Source: Thiotrichaceae bacterium (lineage in GTDB: Bacteria > Pseudomonadota > Gammaproteobacteria > Beggiatoales > Beggiatoaceae). From it: a stretch of DNA of 64,000 nt. Within the stretch, counting starts at the first letter, position 1. Every line of letters starts with the position of its first letter. The notes beneath the pieces are model-generated. The model saw only the letters and a list, made by a program, of their open reading frames with translations, was not told the DNA's origin and did not search any database. Location of the stretch: the NCBI GenBank assembly GCA_011391085.1, contig JAABRD010000008.1, forward strand, positions 1-64,000. Direction: 5' to 3'. The position numbers and the translations under genes were made by a program. Shown one piece after another: positions 8,354 through 15,590 of this stretch.

Positions 8354-9811
8354 CTACGCTTTTTCCTCCTGGAGTCGGGCCACCTTCCGCACAAATTCTA
8401 CAAATCGTTGTGTCCAACGGTTATTTTCGACTTCTCGTAAATGCACGTAACAGGCCAACGTATTCTTATAAATTAAACCGTCATGGCGACCATCTAACCC
8501 TTCACCACGTAAGACTTCATACGCAAATGGCAAATGGGAAGGCAAGTTGACAATTCGAGAATAATGAAATTCATGGGCATAAAATTCCGCAGGTTGTCCT
8601 TGTTCATTCAACAAGGGCCACAACCCCTGCCCGGTTTCCCGTAATTGTACATAACCACGTCCTTGCGGACGATTTTCCATCACGGTATCACAAGGCAAGG
8701 CACCCACCATTTGATAAGTCTTCCCTTGCCAAGTGAGTTGCCGCGATAAATACATCAAGCCACCACATTCGGCATAAACTGGCAATCCCTGTTCTATCGC
8801 AACTTTCAGGTCGGTTCGGAATGACTGATTGTTGAACAAAGCCTCCATATTCTCCTCTGGAAAACCTCCTCCAATGAACAATCCGTCTATCTTTGGTAAT
8901 TTCGCATCATGGAGGGCGTCAATGAAAACCAAGTGTGCCCCCATTTCCTCCATCGCTATCAAATCCCCTGGATAGTAGAAACCAAAAGCGGCATCGCGAA
9001 TCACGCCGATTTTGACCGATTGGTTGTGCCTCTTCTCAAACCTGACAGGTCTGGCAGACCTGTCAGGTTTCACTGCATTAGGGAGACACAAAGAAGGTGA
9101 AAATGCGGAGAACAAGGGGAGATTTCGCATAACCGATGCTTCCTTAGCAAGATTAAGCAACCGATTCAGATTGACCTGTTTCGAAACCAATTCTGCCACG
9201 GTCATAATCTTCTGCTGTGCTTCTTTATCTTCATTACTGGGAATCAACCCCAAATGCCTTTCTTCAATATTCAATCTGGAATCGCGTTGAATCGCGCCTA
9301 ATACTGGGACCGTGGTATAACGTTCGATGGCCGTTCGCAACTTCCCTTCATGGCGGGGACCGCCGACTTGATTCAAAATGATGCCGGCGATGTGAATGTT
9401 GGGATCAAACCGTTGATACCCCAATATCAACGGCACCACCCCACGAGTCATCCCTTGGGTATCGATCACCAAAATTACCGGCGCCCCCAACAAGTGGGCC
9501 AACGCGGCATTGCTATTACTGCCGTCGACATCTAAACCATCATATAATCCTTTATTTCCTTCAATGAGACTGACATCTGCACCCGTCGAATAATGGGCGA
9601 CATTTCTAACAATTTCGTCAGCACTCATGGTATAAAAATCTAAATTATGACAAGGTCTCCCCGCGGCTTGAGTTAACCATAACGGGTCAATATAATCAGG
9701 TCCTTTCTTAAACGGTTGCACCACGAGACCACGCGCCTGCAAAGCGGCACACAGTCCCAACGTTACCGTCGTTTTACCAGAAGATTTATGAGTCGCAGAA
9801 ATAAATAACAT
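8354..9811 (-). CDS. cobB: cobyrinate a,c-diamide synthase (CbiA/CobB)
   Basis: 485 residues. Amidates the a and c side chains of cobyrinic (or hydrogenobyrinic) acid using glutamine and ATP, in cobalamin synthesis; cytoplasmic. The N-terminal ATP domain has a P-loop-like SATHKSSGKTT (5-15), KKGPDYIDPLW (35-45) and EGNKGLYDGLD (84-94). The C-terminal class-I glutamine amidotransferase domain has FIGGGFPEE (312-320), catalytic Cys349 in YAECGGLMYLSR, and FYAHEFHYSR near the end. Residues 248-258 (KPDRSARPVRF) in the linker between the domains are encoded by a 33-bp palindrome that also occurs in intergenic sites. The catalytic parts look intact. No other cobalamin genes are adjacent. Confidence 0.93.
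   Translation of the reverse strand: MLFISATHKSSGKTTVTLGLCAALQARGLVVQPFKKGPDYIDPLWLTQAAGRPCHNLDFYTMSADEIVRNVAHYSTGADVSLIEGNKGLYDGLDVDGSNSNAALAHLLGAPVILVIDTQGMTRGVVPLILGYQRFDPNIHIAGIILNQVGGPRHEGKLRTAIERYTTVPVLGAIQRDSRLNIEERHLGLIPSNEDKEAQQKIMTVAELVSKQVNLNRLLNLAKEASVMRNLPLFSAFSPSLCLPNAVKPDRSARPVRFEKRHNQSVKIGVIRDAAFGFYYPGDLIAMEEMGAHLVFIDALHDAKLPKIDGLFIGGGFPEENMEALFNNQSFRTDLKVAIEQGLPVYAECGGLMYLSRQLTWQGKTYQMVGALPCDTVMENRPQGRGYVQLRETGQGLWPLLNEQGQPAEFYAHEFHYSRIVNLPSHLPFAYEVLRGEGLDGRHDGLIYKNTLACYVHLREVENNRWTQRFVEFVRKVARLQEEKA
9038..9070. repeat. 'AAACCTGACAGGT' palindrome inside cobB (family H)
   Basis: AAACCTGACAGGT-ctggcag-ACCTGTCAGGTTT, 33 bp and thus in frame. Intergenic copies lie at 43822-43855 and 58695-58728. 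The copy codes for 11 residues of the cobB interdomain linker. Confidence 0.9.
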
Positions 9812-9869
9812 AACGTCAAGTCCATAAGTTCAATGCTAAAAATTCAGGAGTCCAAAGCTACGCTTTTCG

Positions 9870-9986
9870 GGTAGTGATGCAATGTGGGTGATGACCCTAG
9901 ACCGCAGAGAGTCCGAAGACCTCGGAGGTCTGACCAAAGTGACCATCAGCTAGTACCTCTGTTATCACCCACATTGCATTACTACC
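9870..9986. repeat. family A palindrome, 117 bp, with nested inner palindrome
   Basis: Outer arms GGTAGTGATGCAATGTGGG and its inverse flank a loop holding a 'gaagacctcggaggtc' palindrome. The copy at 11797-11913 has the same length. A fragment of the 'caggagtccaaagc' hairpin abuts it at 9845-9868. Confidence 0.85.
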
Positions 9987-10020
9987 GGACCCCGAATAGT
10001 TGTAGCAAGAGAGATGAGGT

Positions 10021-10087
10021 TAGGTTTAGGAAGGCTGAAACGTGACCGTTTTTAAAGACTTTGCAAAGTTAGCCTTCCTAAAACCTA
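10021..10087. repeat. 'TAGGTTTAGGAAGGCTGAA' inverted repeat (family M)
   Basis: TAGGTTTAGGAAGGCT... is mirrored by ...AGCCTTCCTAAAACCTA about 30 bases later. Similar elements are at 53518-53582 and, more diverged, 37412-37500. Confidence 0.7.
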
Positions 10088-10143
10088 GTAGCCTGTTCAA
10101 ACTCTTCAAAAAACGGGTCACAGTGTTACATAATCGCCCCCCT

Positions 10144-10251
10144 TTACCTTTTCAACACCCCAACCCTCTCCCTCAAATCCGCATATTGCTGTTTCAGATA
10201 ATCAATTTCTTTCTGTATTATACGCAAAGGAGTATCATTTTCTGCGACCAT
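10144..10251 (-). pseudogene. coiled-coil tail fragment of an XRE-type regulator
   Basis: A 35-residue frame from ATG 10251 reads MVAENDTPLRIIQKEIDYLK and then QQYADLRERVGVLKR. It matches the last third of the HTH protein at 13302-13730 (KEIDYLKQQ..ADLREMVGVLKR) at both protein and DNA level. The HTH part is gone, so this is most likely a leftover of a duplicated copy. Confidence 0.6.
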
Positions 10252-10363
10252 GTGATATGTTAGTCACCTTGGTATTTTGGACGCAGGTTGTCTTTCGTTT
10301 CAATGCAGCCCTAAAAACTATAAACTAGCCTATCAAGTTCTTGCATTATCAGGGTGTCTCCTT

Positions 10364-10495
10364 ATGCAAACCGAATCTTTAACAACGCCCGACTTCTCTT
10401 TACCACAACTTGCCCACTGTTTAGAATATCTTGAACAACCAGTCCAACTCATTCAAACTCGGTTTCCCGCCCAGAGGGAGAGGGGCCGGGGGTGA
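10364..10495 (+). CDS. short protein cut off by a GC-rich repeat
   Basis: 43 residues from ATG 10364: MQTESLTTPDFSLPQLAHCL, then EYLEQPVQLIQTRF, then PAQRERGRG. The first 34 residues look like real protein. The last nine and the stop codon come from the GC-rich palindrome 'cccagagggagagggg', so the original gene was probably longer and was truncated by insertion. Family unknown. Confidence 0.35.
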   Translation: MQTESLTTPDFSLPQLAHCLEYLEQPVQLIQTRFPAQRERGRG

Positions 10496-10528
10496 GGGTA
10501 AACATATCACCCACATTGCCTCACTACC
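10468..10528. repeat. composite half element (GC-rich palindrome plus family A right arm)
   Basis: cccagagggagaggggccgg... runs directly into the right arm ATCACCCACATTGCCTCACTACC of family A. The left half is missing. Genes on both sides borrow their last codons from it. Confidence 0.75.
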
Positions 10529-10782
10529 CTTTCTTCATCATGTCTTTCCACCAGATGTTGCCCAAGATATTCATCATGCCGTATCCCTATATCGGTCACT
10601 TCAGACTGTATACTACCTGCCAATTGTAACAGCGGGTCTTCCTCCACGGCGGAAATAACCACCGGTGGTTCCTGCAAGAAGGTGATATGAATCATCAAAG
10701 GTTGGTCAGGAAGCCACGCCGGTGGTGTTTCTAACCATCGAATCTGGTTAGCTGTAAGAGTTGCTTTATAGGTGGGTAACAT
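10507..10782 (-). CDS. antitoxin-like protein with repeat-derived C-terminus
   Basis: Start taken at ATG 10782 (MLPTYKATLTANQIRWLE); the 17 upstream residues in frame are Lys/Gly-rich and unlike the rest. About 91 residues. The fold looks like the small antitoxins with a DNA-binding N-terminus and a C-terminal 'LLQLAGSIQSEVTDIGIRHD' motif that usually pair with PIN toxins. The last seven residues (RVVRQCG) and stop are encoded by the right arm of a family A repeat. The normal toxin partner would follow there but is absent, so the repeat seems to have replaced it. Confidence 0.55.
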   Translation of the reverse strand: MLPTYKATLTANQIRWLETPPAWLPDQPLMIHITFLQEPPVVISAVEEDPLLQLAGSIQSEVTDIGIRHDEYLGQHLVERHDEERVVRQCG

Positions 10783-10875
10783 AATTTTCTCCTTTCCGGT
10801 TTTGCCATTTTTGCCATCATTCCGTGTTGCCACGAAGGTAGCTAAACCTTCGAGAAAGTTAAACTTAATGTAGTT

Positions 10876-10915
10876 AAGGTAGGGTGGATTAAGCGAAGCG
10901 TATCCACCCTACCTT
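10876..10915. repeat. 'AAGGTAGGGTGGAT' palindrome (family D), 40 bp
   Basis: AAGGTAGGGTGGAT-taagcgaagcgt-ATCCACCCTACCTT, a perfect 14-bp stem. The stop codon of the next gene on the minus strand is formed at its edge. Confidence 0.85.
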
Positions 10916-11105
10916 AGATAGACAGATATTCCTTTGTGATATTCGCTTTTTGTGCCAATTGTGGCAACGTCAACGGTTGGGCTAGACGTTCACGATAAAC
11001 GGCTTCTGCCAACCGAATCCGGGCCAACGATTCGTCACAGTATTGTTGAAATTTGGGGGATTGTTTGGCGTCTGCAATGACATTGGAATATTTCTTTATC
11101 TTCAT
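10914..11105 (-). CDS. truncated XRE/HigA-like HTH protein, third gene of a vapBC operon
   Basis: 63 residues from ATG 11105, which overlaps the vapC stop by one base. MKIKKYSNVIADAKQSPKFQ, then a helical region and the first HTH helices LTLPQLAQKANITKEYLSI. A complete HTH would need some 25 more residues (recognition helix end and 'xIExG'), so the gene is cut off where the family D palindrome begins; the stop TAA overlaps the repeat edge. Its tight coupling to vapC suggests it once acted as a regulator of the operon. Confidence 0.5.
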   Translation of the reverse strand: MKIKKYSNVIADAKQSPKFQQYCDESLARIRLAEAVYRERLAQPLTLPQLAQKANITKEYLSI

Positions 11106-11527
11106 CACACCTGACCACTCTTCTCTGGCACTTGCCAATCTTCCAAAGATAACTGCGGGACTCGTGAAAATTCTTTGAGATTGTGAGTGACTAACGTCAC
11201 ATTATGTGCCCGTGCAATCGCCGCTATCAACAAGTCGTTTGCACCGATTGGGGTACCCTGTTTGGTCAAAAATGCCCGGATTTCACCATACTGTTCAATC
11301 ACCGCGTCATCAAATGCTAAACTGGGTAATTGTGCAAAAAAATCTCGTAAGAATGCCTGATTAGCCAACACTCGTTGACTGTTACAAGCACCATACCATA
11401 ATTCGGCTTTAACAGGGGCGCAGAGTAGCAAACGTTCAAACCCTTTCTCTTGAATTTGGGCGACCACTGTCACATGCTGTTTGAAAAAAGCAATACAGGT
11501 ATTAGTATCTAAGAGATAACGTGTCAT
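11105..11527 (-). CDS. vapC: VapC-type PIN-domain ribonuclease toxin
   Basis: 140 residues from ATG 11527, overlapping the antitoxin stop by four bases. PIN motifs are MTRYLLDTNTCIAFF (first acidic residue in LDTN), VKAELWYGA (Glu), GANDLLIAAIA (Asp) and VTHNLKEFSRV (final Asn/Asp position). PIN toxins of this FitB/VapC type cut tRNA or rRNA in the cytoplasm when the antitoxin is lost. The frame stays open upstream through the antitoxin region, but that part is the other reading frame of vapB and is not translated as one protein. Confidence 0.9.
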   Translation of the reverse strand: MTRYLLDTNTCIAFFKQHVTVVAQIQEKGFERLLLCAPVKAELWYGACNSQRVLANQAFLRDFFAQLPSLAFDDAVIEQYGEIRAFLTKQGTPIGANDLLIAAIARAHNVTLVTHNLKEFSRVPQLSLEDWQVPEKSGQV

Positions 11528-11757
11528 TCCCAATCTTCCCGTTCTTGTGACTGACCGACTGGTTCCCTCTCCGGAAAATCCAGCTGTGCCCCCGCAAAGC
11601 GTTGAATAAATAATTCCGTGGTCATCGCCGACGTATTTGCCGCTTCTCCCAACGGCAACACAATAATTTCTGCCTGCGGATACCCTAGAAATGCCGGTGG
11701 CAACTGAATCGTGAGAGAATGGCTTTGTATCGGTTGAATCTGACGTAATGCCATCAT
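11524..11757 (-). CDS. vapB: antitoxin of the VapC pair
   Basis: 77 residues. The N-terminal DNA-binding part (HSLTIQLPPAFLGYPQAEII, an AbrB/SpoVT-like beta pattern) is followed by an acidic, Arg-rich tail that would wrap the toxin. Ribosome site AGGAG lies about 10 bases before the first of two adjacent ATGs. Overlaps vapC by ATGA. First gene of a three-gene minus-strand operon bounded by a family A element upstream. Confidence 0.8.
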   Translation of the reverse strand: MMALRQIQPIQSHSLTIQLPPAFLGYPQAEIIVLPLGEAANTSAMTTELFIQRFAGAQLDFPEREPVGQSQEREDWE

Positions 11758-11796
11758 AGTAAGGTTTCTCCTTTAGTTGAAATAGTTCAAAATCTC

Positions 11797-11913
11797 GGTA
11801 GTGATGCAATGTGGGTGATGCCCCTAGACCTCCGAGGTCTTGAAGACCTCGGAGGTCTGCCGCACCTGACCATCAACGAGTGCCCCTGTTATCACCCACA
11901 TTGCATCACTACC
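11797..11913. repeat. family A palindrome, 117 bp, with nested inner palindrome
   Basis: Outer arms as in the 9870 copy; the loop has a perfect inner stem AGACCTCCGAGGTCT-tg-AAGACCTCGGAGGTCT. It lies just upstream of the vapBC operon and could cover its promoter. Confidence 0.88.
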
Positions 11914-12011
11914 AAAATCTCTAGTGTGTTACACCGTTCAAAAGTGGTCTTAGGTGGACAACATTTTTTGGTTCTCCACCATTCCTATTTTCCCCCAAAA
12001 CCAGGCACTCC

Positions 12012-12277
12012 CTAGCGTTTTCTTTTATAAATGTCCCGACGATGCCCGACCTGATGAATGACAATGGTTTGTTCGTCTTCTAAAATCTGGTATAACACGC
12101 GGTAATCACCCACCCGTAATTTGTAGAGACCTAACAAATGGCCCGTCAATGCTTCTGGGTAAAGATTTCTTAGATGTTCTGCCAGCCAATGAATTTTTTC
12201 ACTACCTGGCGACCTATTGGTGGAGATAACTGTGCCAATTCGGTGGCAGCTTCGTTCAAAATACGAATGTGATACAT
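12012..12277 (-). pseudogene. relE: RelE/ParE-type toxin, frameshifted in an A tract
   Basis: From ATG 12277: MYHIRILNEAATELAQLSPP, then GRQVVKK, then a stop after a few wrong residues. Adding one A to the run of six at about 12201-12206 restores IHWLAEHLRNLYPEALTGHL, LGLYKLRVGDYRVLYQILED and VIHQVGHRRDIYKRKR, a typical RelE end with the Arg/His residues of the mRNA-cutting site. Whether this is a real mutation, a slippage-controlled switch or a sequencing error cannot be told from the sequence. It follows its antitoxin by six bases. Confidence 0.75.
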
Positions 12278-12283
12278 AGATGA

Positions 12284-12502
12284 CTATCCAAGATTGAGTT
12301 GTTGGACCACTTCTGCAAACGGTTGCCCTCGTTCATCTGCGAGAACCGCCTGTTTCTGTCTAAGCAGTCGCTGATAAACCTGTTCTTGAAGTTCCAACCC
12401 ATCGTCCAGATTGCCAAACCATTCTCTCAATTTTTGTTCAATGAGAGTTTCTATCAGGTCTTTAAGTTCTTCTTGAGTGATTTGCAAAACGGTGTCGGTC
12501 AT
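12284..12502 (-). CDS. antitoxin upstream of relE-type toxin
   Basis: 72 residues: MTDTVLQITQEELKDLIETL, then EQKLREWFGNLDDGLELQE and a helical tail ending QPFAEVVQQLNLG. Almost wholly helical and acidic, as in RelB-like partners of RelE toxins in cyanobacteria. It ends six bases before the relE start on the same strand. It looks intact although the toxin is frameshifted. Confidence 0.7.
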   Translation of the reverse strand: MTDTVLQITQEELKDLIETLIEQKLREWFGNLDDGLELQEQVYQRLLRQKQAVLADERGQPFAEVVQQLNLG

Positions 12503-12559
12503 AATTTTATTCCATAAACCAAATGATGAAACGTTCTGTGAACCCTCACACCGTCACTA

Positions 12560-12982
12560 TCATTCCAACTCTGACAGAAGTATGATCTTCCCTTCCTGAG
12601 AAGTTTTGTTAAAATAAACCACATCTGCCGTCACCAGCGTTGCATTCTCCTGAGAAAGGGCAACGGCATGATATAGTGTATCAAAGAGATGATGATGGTA
12701 CTTTTTGCTTAACCGACAAGCTAGATTTAATATGATTGGATCATGGCCAATCGGCAATTCCATCGCGTATAATGCACTGATGACAGTTTGTGCATGATCA
12801 GGTTGTAAACGGGTGATGACGGCCGCTACTTCTATAAGCCAATGAACGGGTTGTAACACCTGGAGGTTATCATTCCGCAACGCGGTCAACAATTCCAAAG
12901 CCTTCATCAAATCCGATTCATTTTCAGCGTCCGTCATAAACCATTTGACGACCACACTGGCATCCAGAACCCAAGTTTTCAT
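12560..12982 (-). CDS. vapC: VapC-type PIN-domain toxin
   Basis: 140 residues. MKTWVLDASVVVKWFM carries the first catalytic Asp; HWLIEVAAV has the Glu; DTLYHAVALSQENATLVTAD has the second acidic pair; the C-terminus is ILLSELE. These are the four acidic PIN positions. Starts inside the antitoxin stop with a four-base overlap. Likely a metal-dependent ribonuclease active in the cytoplasm. Confidence 0.9.
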   Translation of the reverse strand: MKTWVLDASVVVKWFMTDAENESDLMKALELLTALRNDNLQVLQPVHWLIEVAAVITRLQPDHAQTVISALYAMELPIGHDPIILNLACRLSKKYHHHLFDTLYHAVALSQENATLVTADVVYFNKTSQEGKIILLSELE

Positions 12983-13212
12983 GGCCGATTCTCCTCTCGC
13001 GCCCGTCTGATTTCCTGTTCCGTGAAGGGAGGCAGCGACTTTCGGAGGGCCAATAAAGTATCAATCGCCTGGGTTCGTTGACGTTTTCGCCTCTCCTCTT
13101 GGATGGCCCGCTGCATTAAGTCGCTGATAATCACGCTTTGATTTTTCACTTCAAACGTTTCATTGAAAGCGTTGTTGAGTTCTTCAGGGATACTAAAACT
13201 GATGGTTACCAT
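12979..13212 (-). CDS. vapB: ribbon-helix-helix-like antitoxin of the PIN toxin
   Basis: ATG 13212 is preferred over GTG 13218 because AGGA lies nine bases before it. About 77 residues: VTISFSIPEELNNAFNETFE followed by SVIISDLMQRAIQEERRKR gives the strand-helix-helix of RHH repressors; the rest is a basic and then acidic tail (RRAREENRP). Overlaps vapC by four bases. Confidence 0.8.
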   Translation of the reverse strand: MVTISFSIPEELNNAFNETFEVKNQSVIISDLMQRAIQEERRKRQRTQAIDTLLALRKSLPPFTEQEIRRAREENRP

Positions 13213-13301
13213 AGTCACTTTTCCTGATGAGAATTAAGGGGGGATTCTTGAGAATCCATTATAATCATATCATAAGAGTTTCAAAAATTTTCTTCCAACC
13301 G

Positions 13302-13730
13302 CTACCTTTTCAACACCCCAACCATCTCCCTCAAATCCGCATTTTGCTGTCTCAAATCCGCATTTTGCTGTTTCAGATAATCAATTTCTTTGTCTTTCTG
13401 TTCGAGGAGGAGATGAGCTTTTTCTAACTTATGTTGTAACTCCACCAATGATTCAGAAGGGGAGGTGGTGCTATACCAATGACTAAAACTGTTATCCATC
13501 CCAATGTTCAATATCTCTTTCTCACTCACCAACTCTTCTAAACTCACCCCAAACACCTTTGCAATTTTTTGCAATTTTTTCAAATTTGGATATGTTTCAC
13601 CGCGTTCAATACAGCCATAAGTATTTGGTTCGACATGTAGTTTTTCAGCCACTTCGGCCTGCGTCCAGTCTTTGACTTTTTCTCGCAAATGTTTGATTTT
13701 TTCATGAAATTCCATAGTGACATCGTACAT
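13302..13730 (-). CDS. XRE-family HTH regulator with C-terminal coiled coil
   Basis: 142 residues if started at ATG 13730; an inner ATG (13715, MEFHEKIKHLREKVKDWTQ) is as good. HTH at about 12-60 (WTQAEVAEKLHVEPNTYGCI, ERGETYPNLKKLQKIAKVFG). A linker follows, then a coiled coil (about 90-142) with an internal seven-residue duplication QQNADLRQQNADLRE. Related to the gene at 1617-2003 and to the fragment at 10144-10251. Probably a DNA-binding dimer; target unknown. Confidence 0.75.
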   Translation of the reverse strand: MYDVTMEFHEKIKHLREKVKDWTQAEVAEKLHVEPNTYGCIERGETYPNLKKLQKIAKVFGVSLEELVSEKEILNIGMDNSFSHWYSTTSPSESLVELQHKLEKAHLLLEQKDKEIDYLKQQNADLRQQNADLREMVGVLKR

Positions 13731-13885
13731 TTATTAGTTTTGTGGTGACCATGTAAAATTAGTGAAATACCAATAATACATGGTGGACAGGGGTTTGAGG
13801 CTTTAGGATAATGGGCATTGATTTTTTAAGTCAATACCTCTTAGGAACATCAAAGAAATAAATTGTCTTATTGAGGACCCTTACC

Positions 13886-13910
13886 AAGAAATTTCTATTT
13901 TCTAATTTTA
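13886..13910. repeat. partial copy of the start of the next gene
   Basis: AAGAAATTTCTATTTTCTAA here and 'aagaaatttccattttctaa' at 14021 differ by one base and lie 135 bases apart; the second is codons 6-13 of the membrane protein gene. It suggests a short local duplication. Confidence 0.6.
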
Positions 13911-14005
13911 TAGGGCTTAATCGGGTGAAAGTCAATCAGTTAATTTTATAGTCATTCGGGTTATTACAGTCACTATATTCTCACAGAATCAGATAATTTA
14001 TTTCT

Positions 14006-14749
14006 ATGGAGTCTTTTACTAAGAAATTTCCATTTTCTAATTTTACAAAGTTTTGCGAAATCGTAAACTACCAACGCATATCAAAAGATATTGTTATAAG
14101 TTTACTTTATCCTGCCGTGCTTGGAACTATTATATATAACACAGTTACAGGGCTTGGCCAGGTTTCCAGCTACGAATATAAAAATTGGGTTGCGCTTTTC
14201 ACTTTGGTTGTAATAATAATTCACTATGTTGTGGACTATATGTATACCATATATTTTGAAAATTACTCGGTGTTGGCGTTTGTTTTGGATATGTTAGTAA
14301 TAGGATTAATGCTTTTGTCCACATCATATGTTGAGATTAATCAAGGTGTGGTAGATACACGTATGATATCCTTATGTTTTTCACTTACCTATTTTCTTTT
14401 TATAACAATTGACTTGATAGTTCTAAGAAAACAGGGGAACCCACGAATAACACTAACGATATTTGTGGAAACTATAATTTTCAGTATGTTTTTGTGTTAT
14501 CATTTTTATTTGTCCAATACTTCCCTTTTATTGGTGTTCATTGGGATGGCATCTTTGGCCCTGTTCTGTGTTTCACCAAAACCAATATGGAATTCTACCA
14601 ATACACCTCTGACAAATAGTGGTGTTTCAACAGACTTATCGATACCTGATATGACTAACGGCACTACAATGAACAATAGTGTACAAAAGCCTTTGCTAAA
14701 ACAGATAACTTTTTCTTTATCTTTTCGTATAAGAACTTCTCGAAAATAA
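14006..14749 (+). CDS. integral membrane protein of unknown family
   Basis: 247 residues, clearly more AT-rich than the neighbours. About 30 polar residues are followed by six likely membrane segments (near 33-53, 62-82, 87-107, 115-140, 150-170, 173-190), and then a polar Asn/Thr/Ser-rich tail of 50 residues. Short loops such as YEYKNW and DYMYTIYFENY separate the segments. I do not recognise the family. The base composition and the isolated position next to TA modules suggest horizontal gain. Confidence 0.65.
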   Translation: MESFTKKFPFSNFTKFCEIVNYQRISKDIVISLLYPAVLGTIIYNTVTGLGQVSSYEYKNWVALFTLVVIIIHYVVDYMYTIYFENYSVLAFVLDMLVIGLMLLSTSYVEINQGVVDTRMISLCFSLTYFLFITIDLIVLRKQGNPRITLTIFVETIIFSMFLCYHFYLSNTSLLLVFIGMASLALFCVSPKPIWNSTNTPLTNSGVSTDLSIPDMTNGTTMNNSVQKPLLKQITFSLSFRIRTSRK

Positions 14750-14998
14750 GTTCATCAAATCCTCTGACACTCAAATCCTCTGAACACCTAAGTCATAGAG
14801 TTGATTAAGTCATAGAGTTGATATTGAATTTCGCTTCGCCCATTCCAACCTACATTTACTAACAGTTGCCACGAAAGTAGTGTGACGGGCAACGAGAAAC
14901 CCGTTGCCACCCTACTTGGCTCAAATTCTAACCTCATAAATGACATGAAATGGGTCAGAGTAGGCAATGCGGTTCGTCATTGCCCACCCTATTACTCA
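14750..14998. repeat. 'gggcaa...ttgccc' palindromes between convergent genes
   Basis: Two degenerate copies of the 'gtagggtgggcaa' family lie at about 14875-14925 and 14960-14992 between the membrane protein gene and the convergent TerD-like gene. A direct repeat of 'aagtcatagagttgat' lies at 14790-14820. Confidence 0.6.
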
Positions 14999-15562
14999 CT
15001 AACTAATAAACACTTCCTGTTGCATTCCCTCCTCGTGTCGGGCAATCTCAATGAGTTGCCCGATTGTTTTTAACCCTTTCAACGTCCCTGCTTTACTGGC
15101 ATTGATAAGTTTTGGTGCCGTGCCAGTATTGTCAAGAGTGGCTATGCAACACACATTTCCCAACTCCCCAGTGTCTATAGTCACAGAAATCGCCTTCCCC
15201 ATTTCATTGGTCATCGTCAAATGGACATCGCTGTTTTTAAAACGGGCACGTTGACCACGTTGCATCATGTTATAATCCCAGCAAATTATCCACACGTAGT
15301 TCATGTCGTCGAGGCGGCTGATACGCATGATTTCTTCATTATTTCCACCTTTGTCACCAACCCCTTCATCTTTGTTGAGGTTCAGGTAGGGAAACGCATT
15401 CAAATTCCCTAAATCTCCAAAATACACAATTCCTTGTTGTTGAGTTTTAGTTTCATAAACCGCAGCTAGATCAAAATCGGCGGCGGTGGTCCACTTCATG
15501 GAGATGGTGAGTTGTTTAAATTGGTCAATCCATGCGGCGTGACCTTTTTGTTTAAGTTCCAT
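14999..15562 (-). CDS. TerD-family protein
   Basis: 187 residues from ATG 15562 (MELKQKGHAAWIDQFKQL); the longer open frame upstream overlaps the neighbouring coding region's end and looks non-coding. TerD-family signatures are KWTTAADFDLAAVYETK, GIVYFGDLGNLNAFPYLNL, NKDEGVGDKGGNNEEIM (acidic calcium-binding-type loop) and YVWIICWDYN. TerD-like proteins bind calcium and occur in tellurite/stress clusters whose exact role is unclear. A TerB-like gene lies 28 bases upstream on the same strand, likely in one operon. Confidence 0.85.
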   Translation of the reverse strand: MELKQKGHAAWIDQFKQLTISMKWTTAADFDLAAVYETKTQQQGIVYFGDLGNLNAFPYLNLNKDEGVGDKGGNNEEIMRISRLDDMNYVWIICWDYNMMQRGQRARFKNSDVHLTMTNEMGKAISVTIDTGELGNVCCIATLDNTGTAPKLINASKAGTLKGLKTIGQLIEIARHEEGMQQEVFIS

Positions 15563-15590
15563 AGTTACCTCTATAGGAAAAGTTGAGTTA

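Noticed and set aside
10042-10263. 73-residue plus-strand frame
   Set aside because: It is antisense to the coiled-coil fragment at 10144-10251 and crosses an inverted repeat.
11528-11809. N-terminal extension of the vapC frame at 11105
   Set aside because: The extension is the other frame of vapB; PIN homology begins at MTRYLLDTN, and the ATGA overlap is typical.
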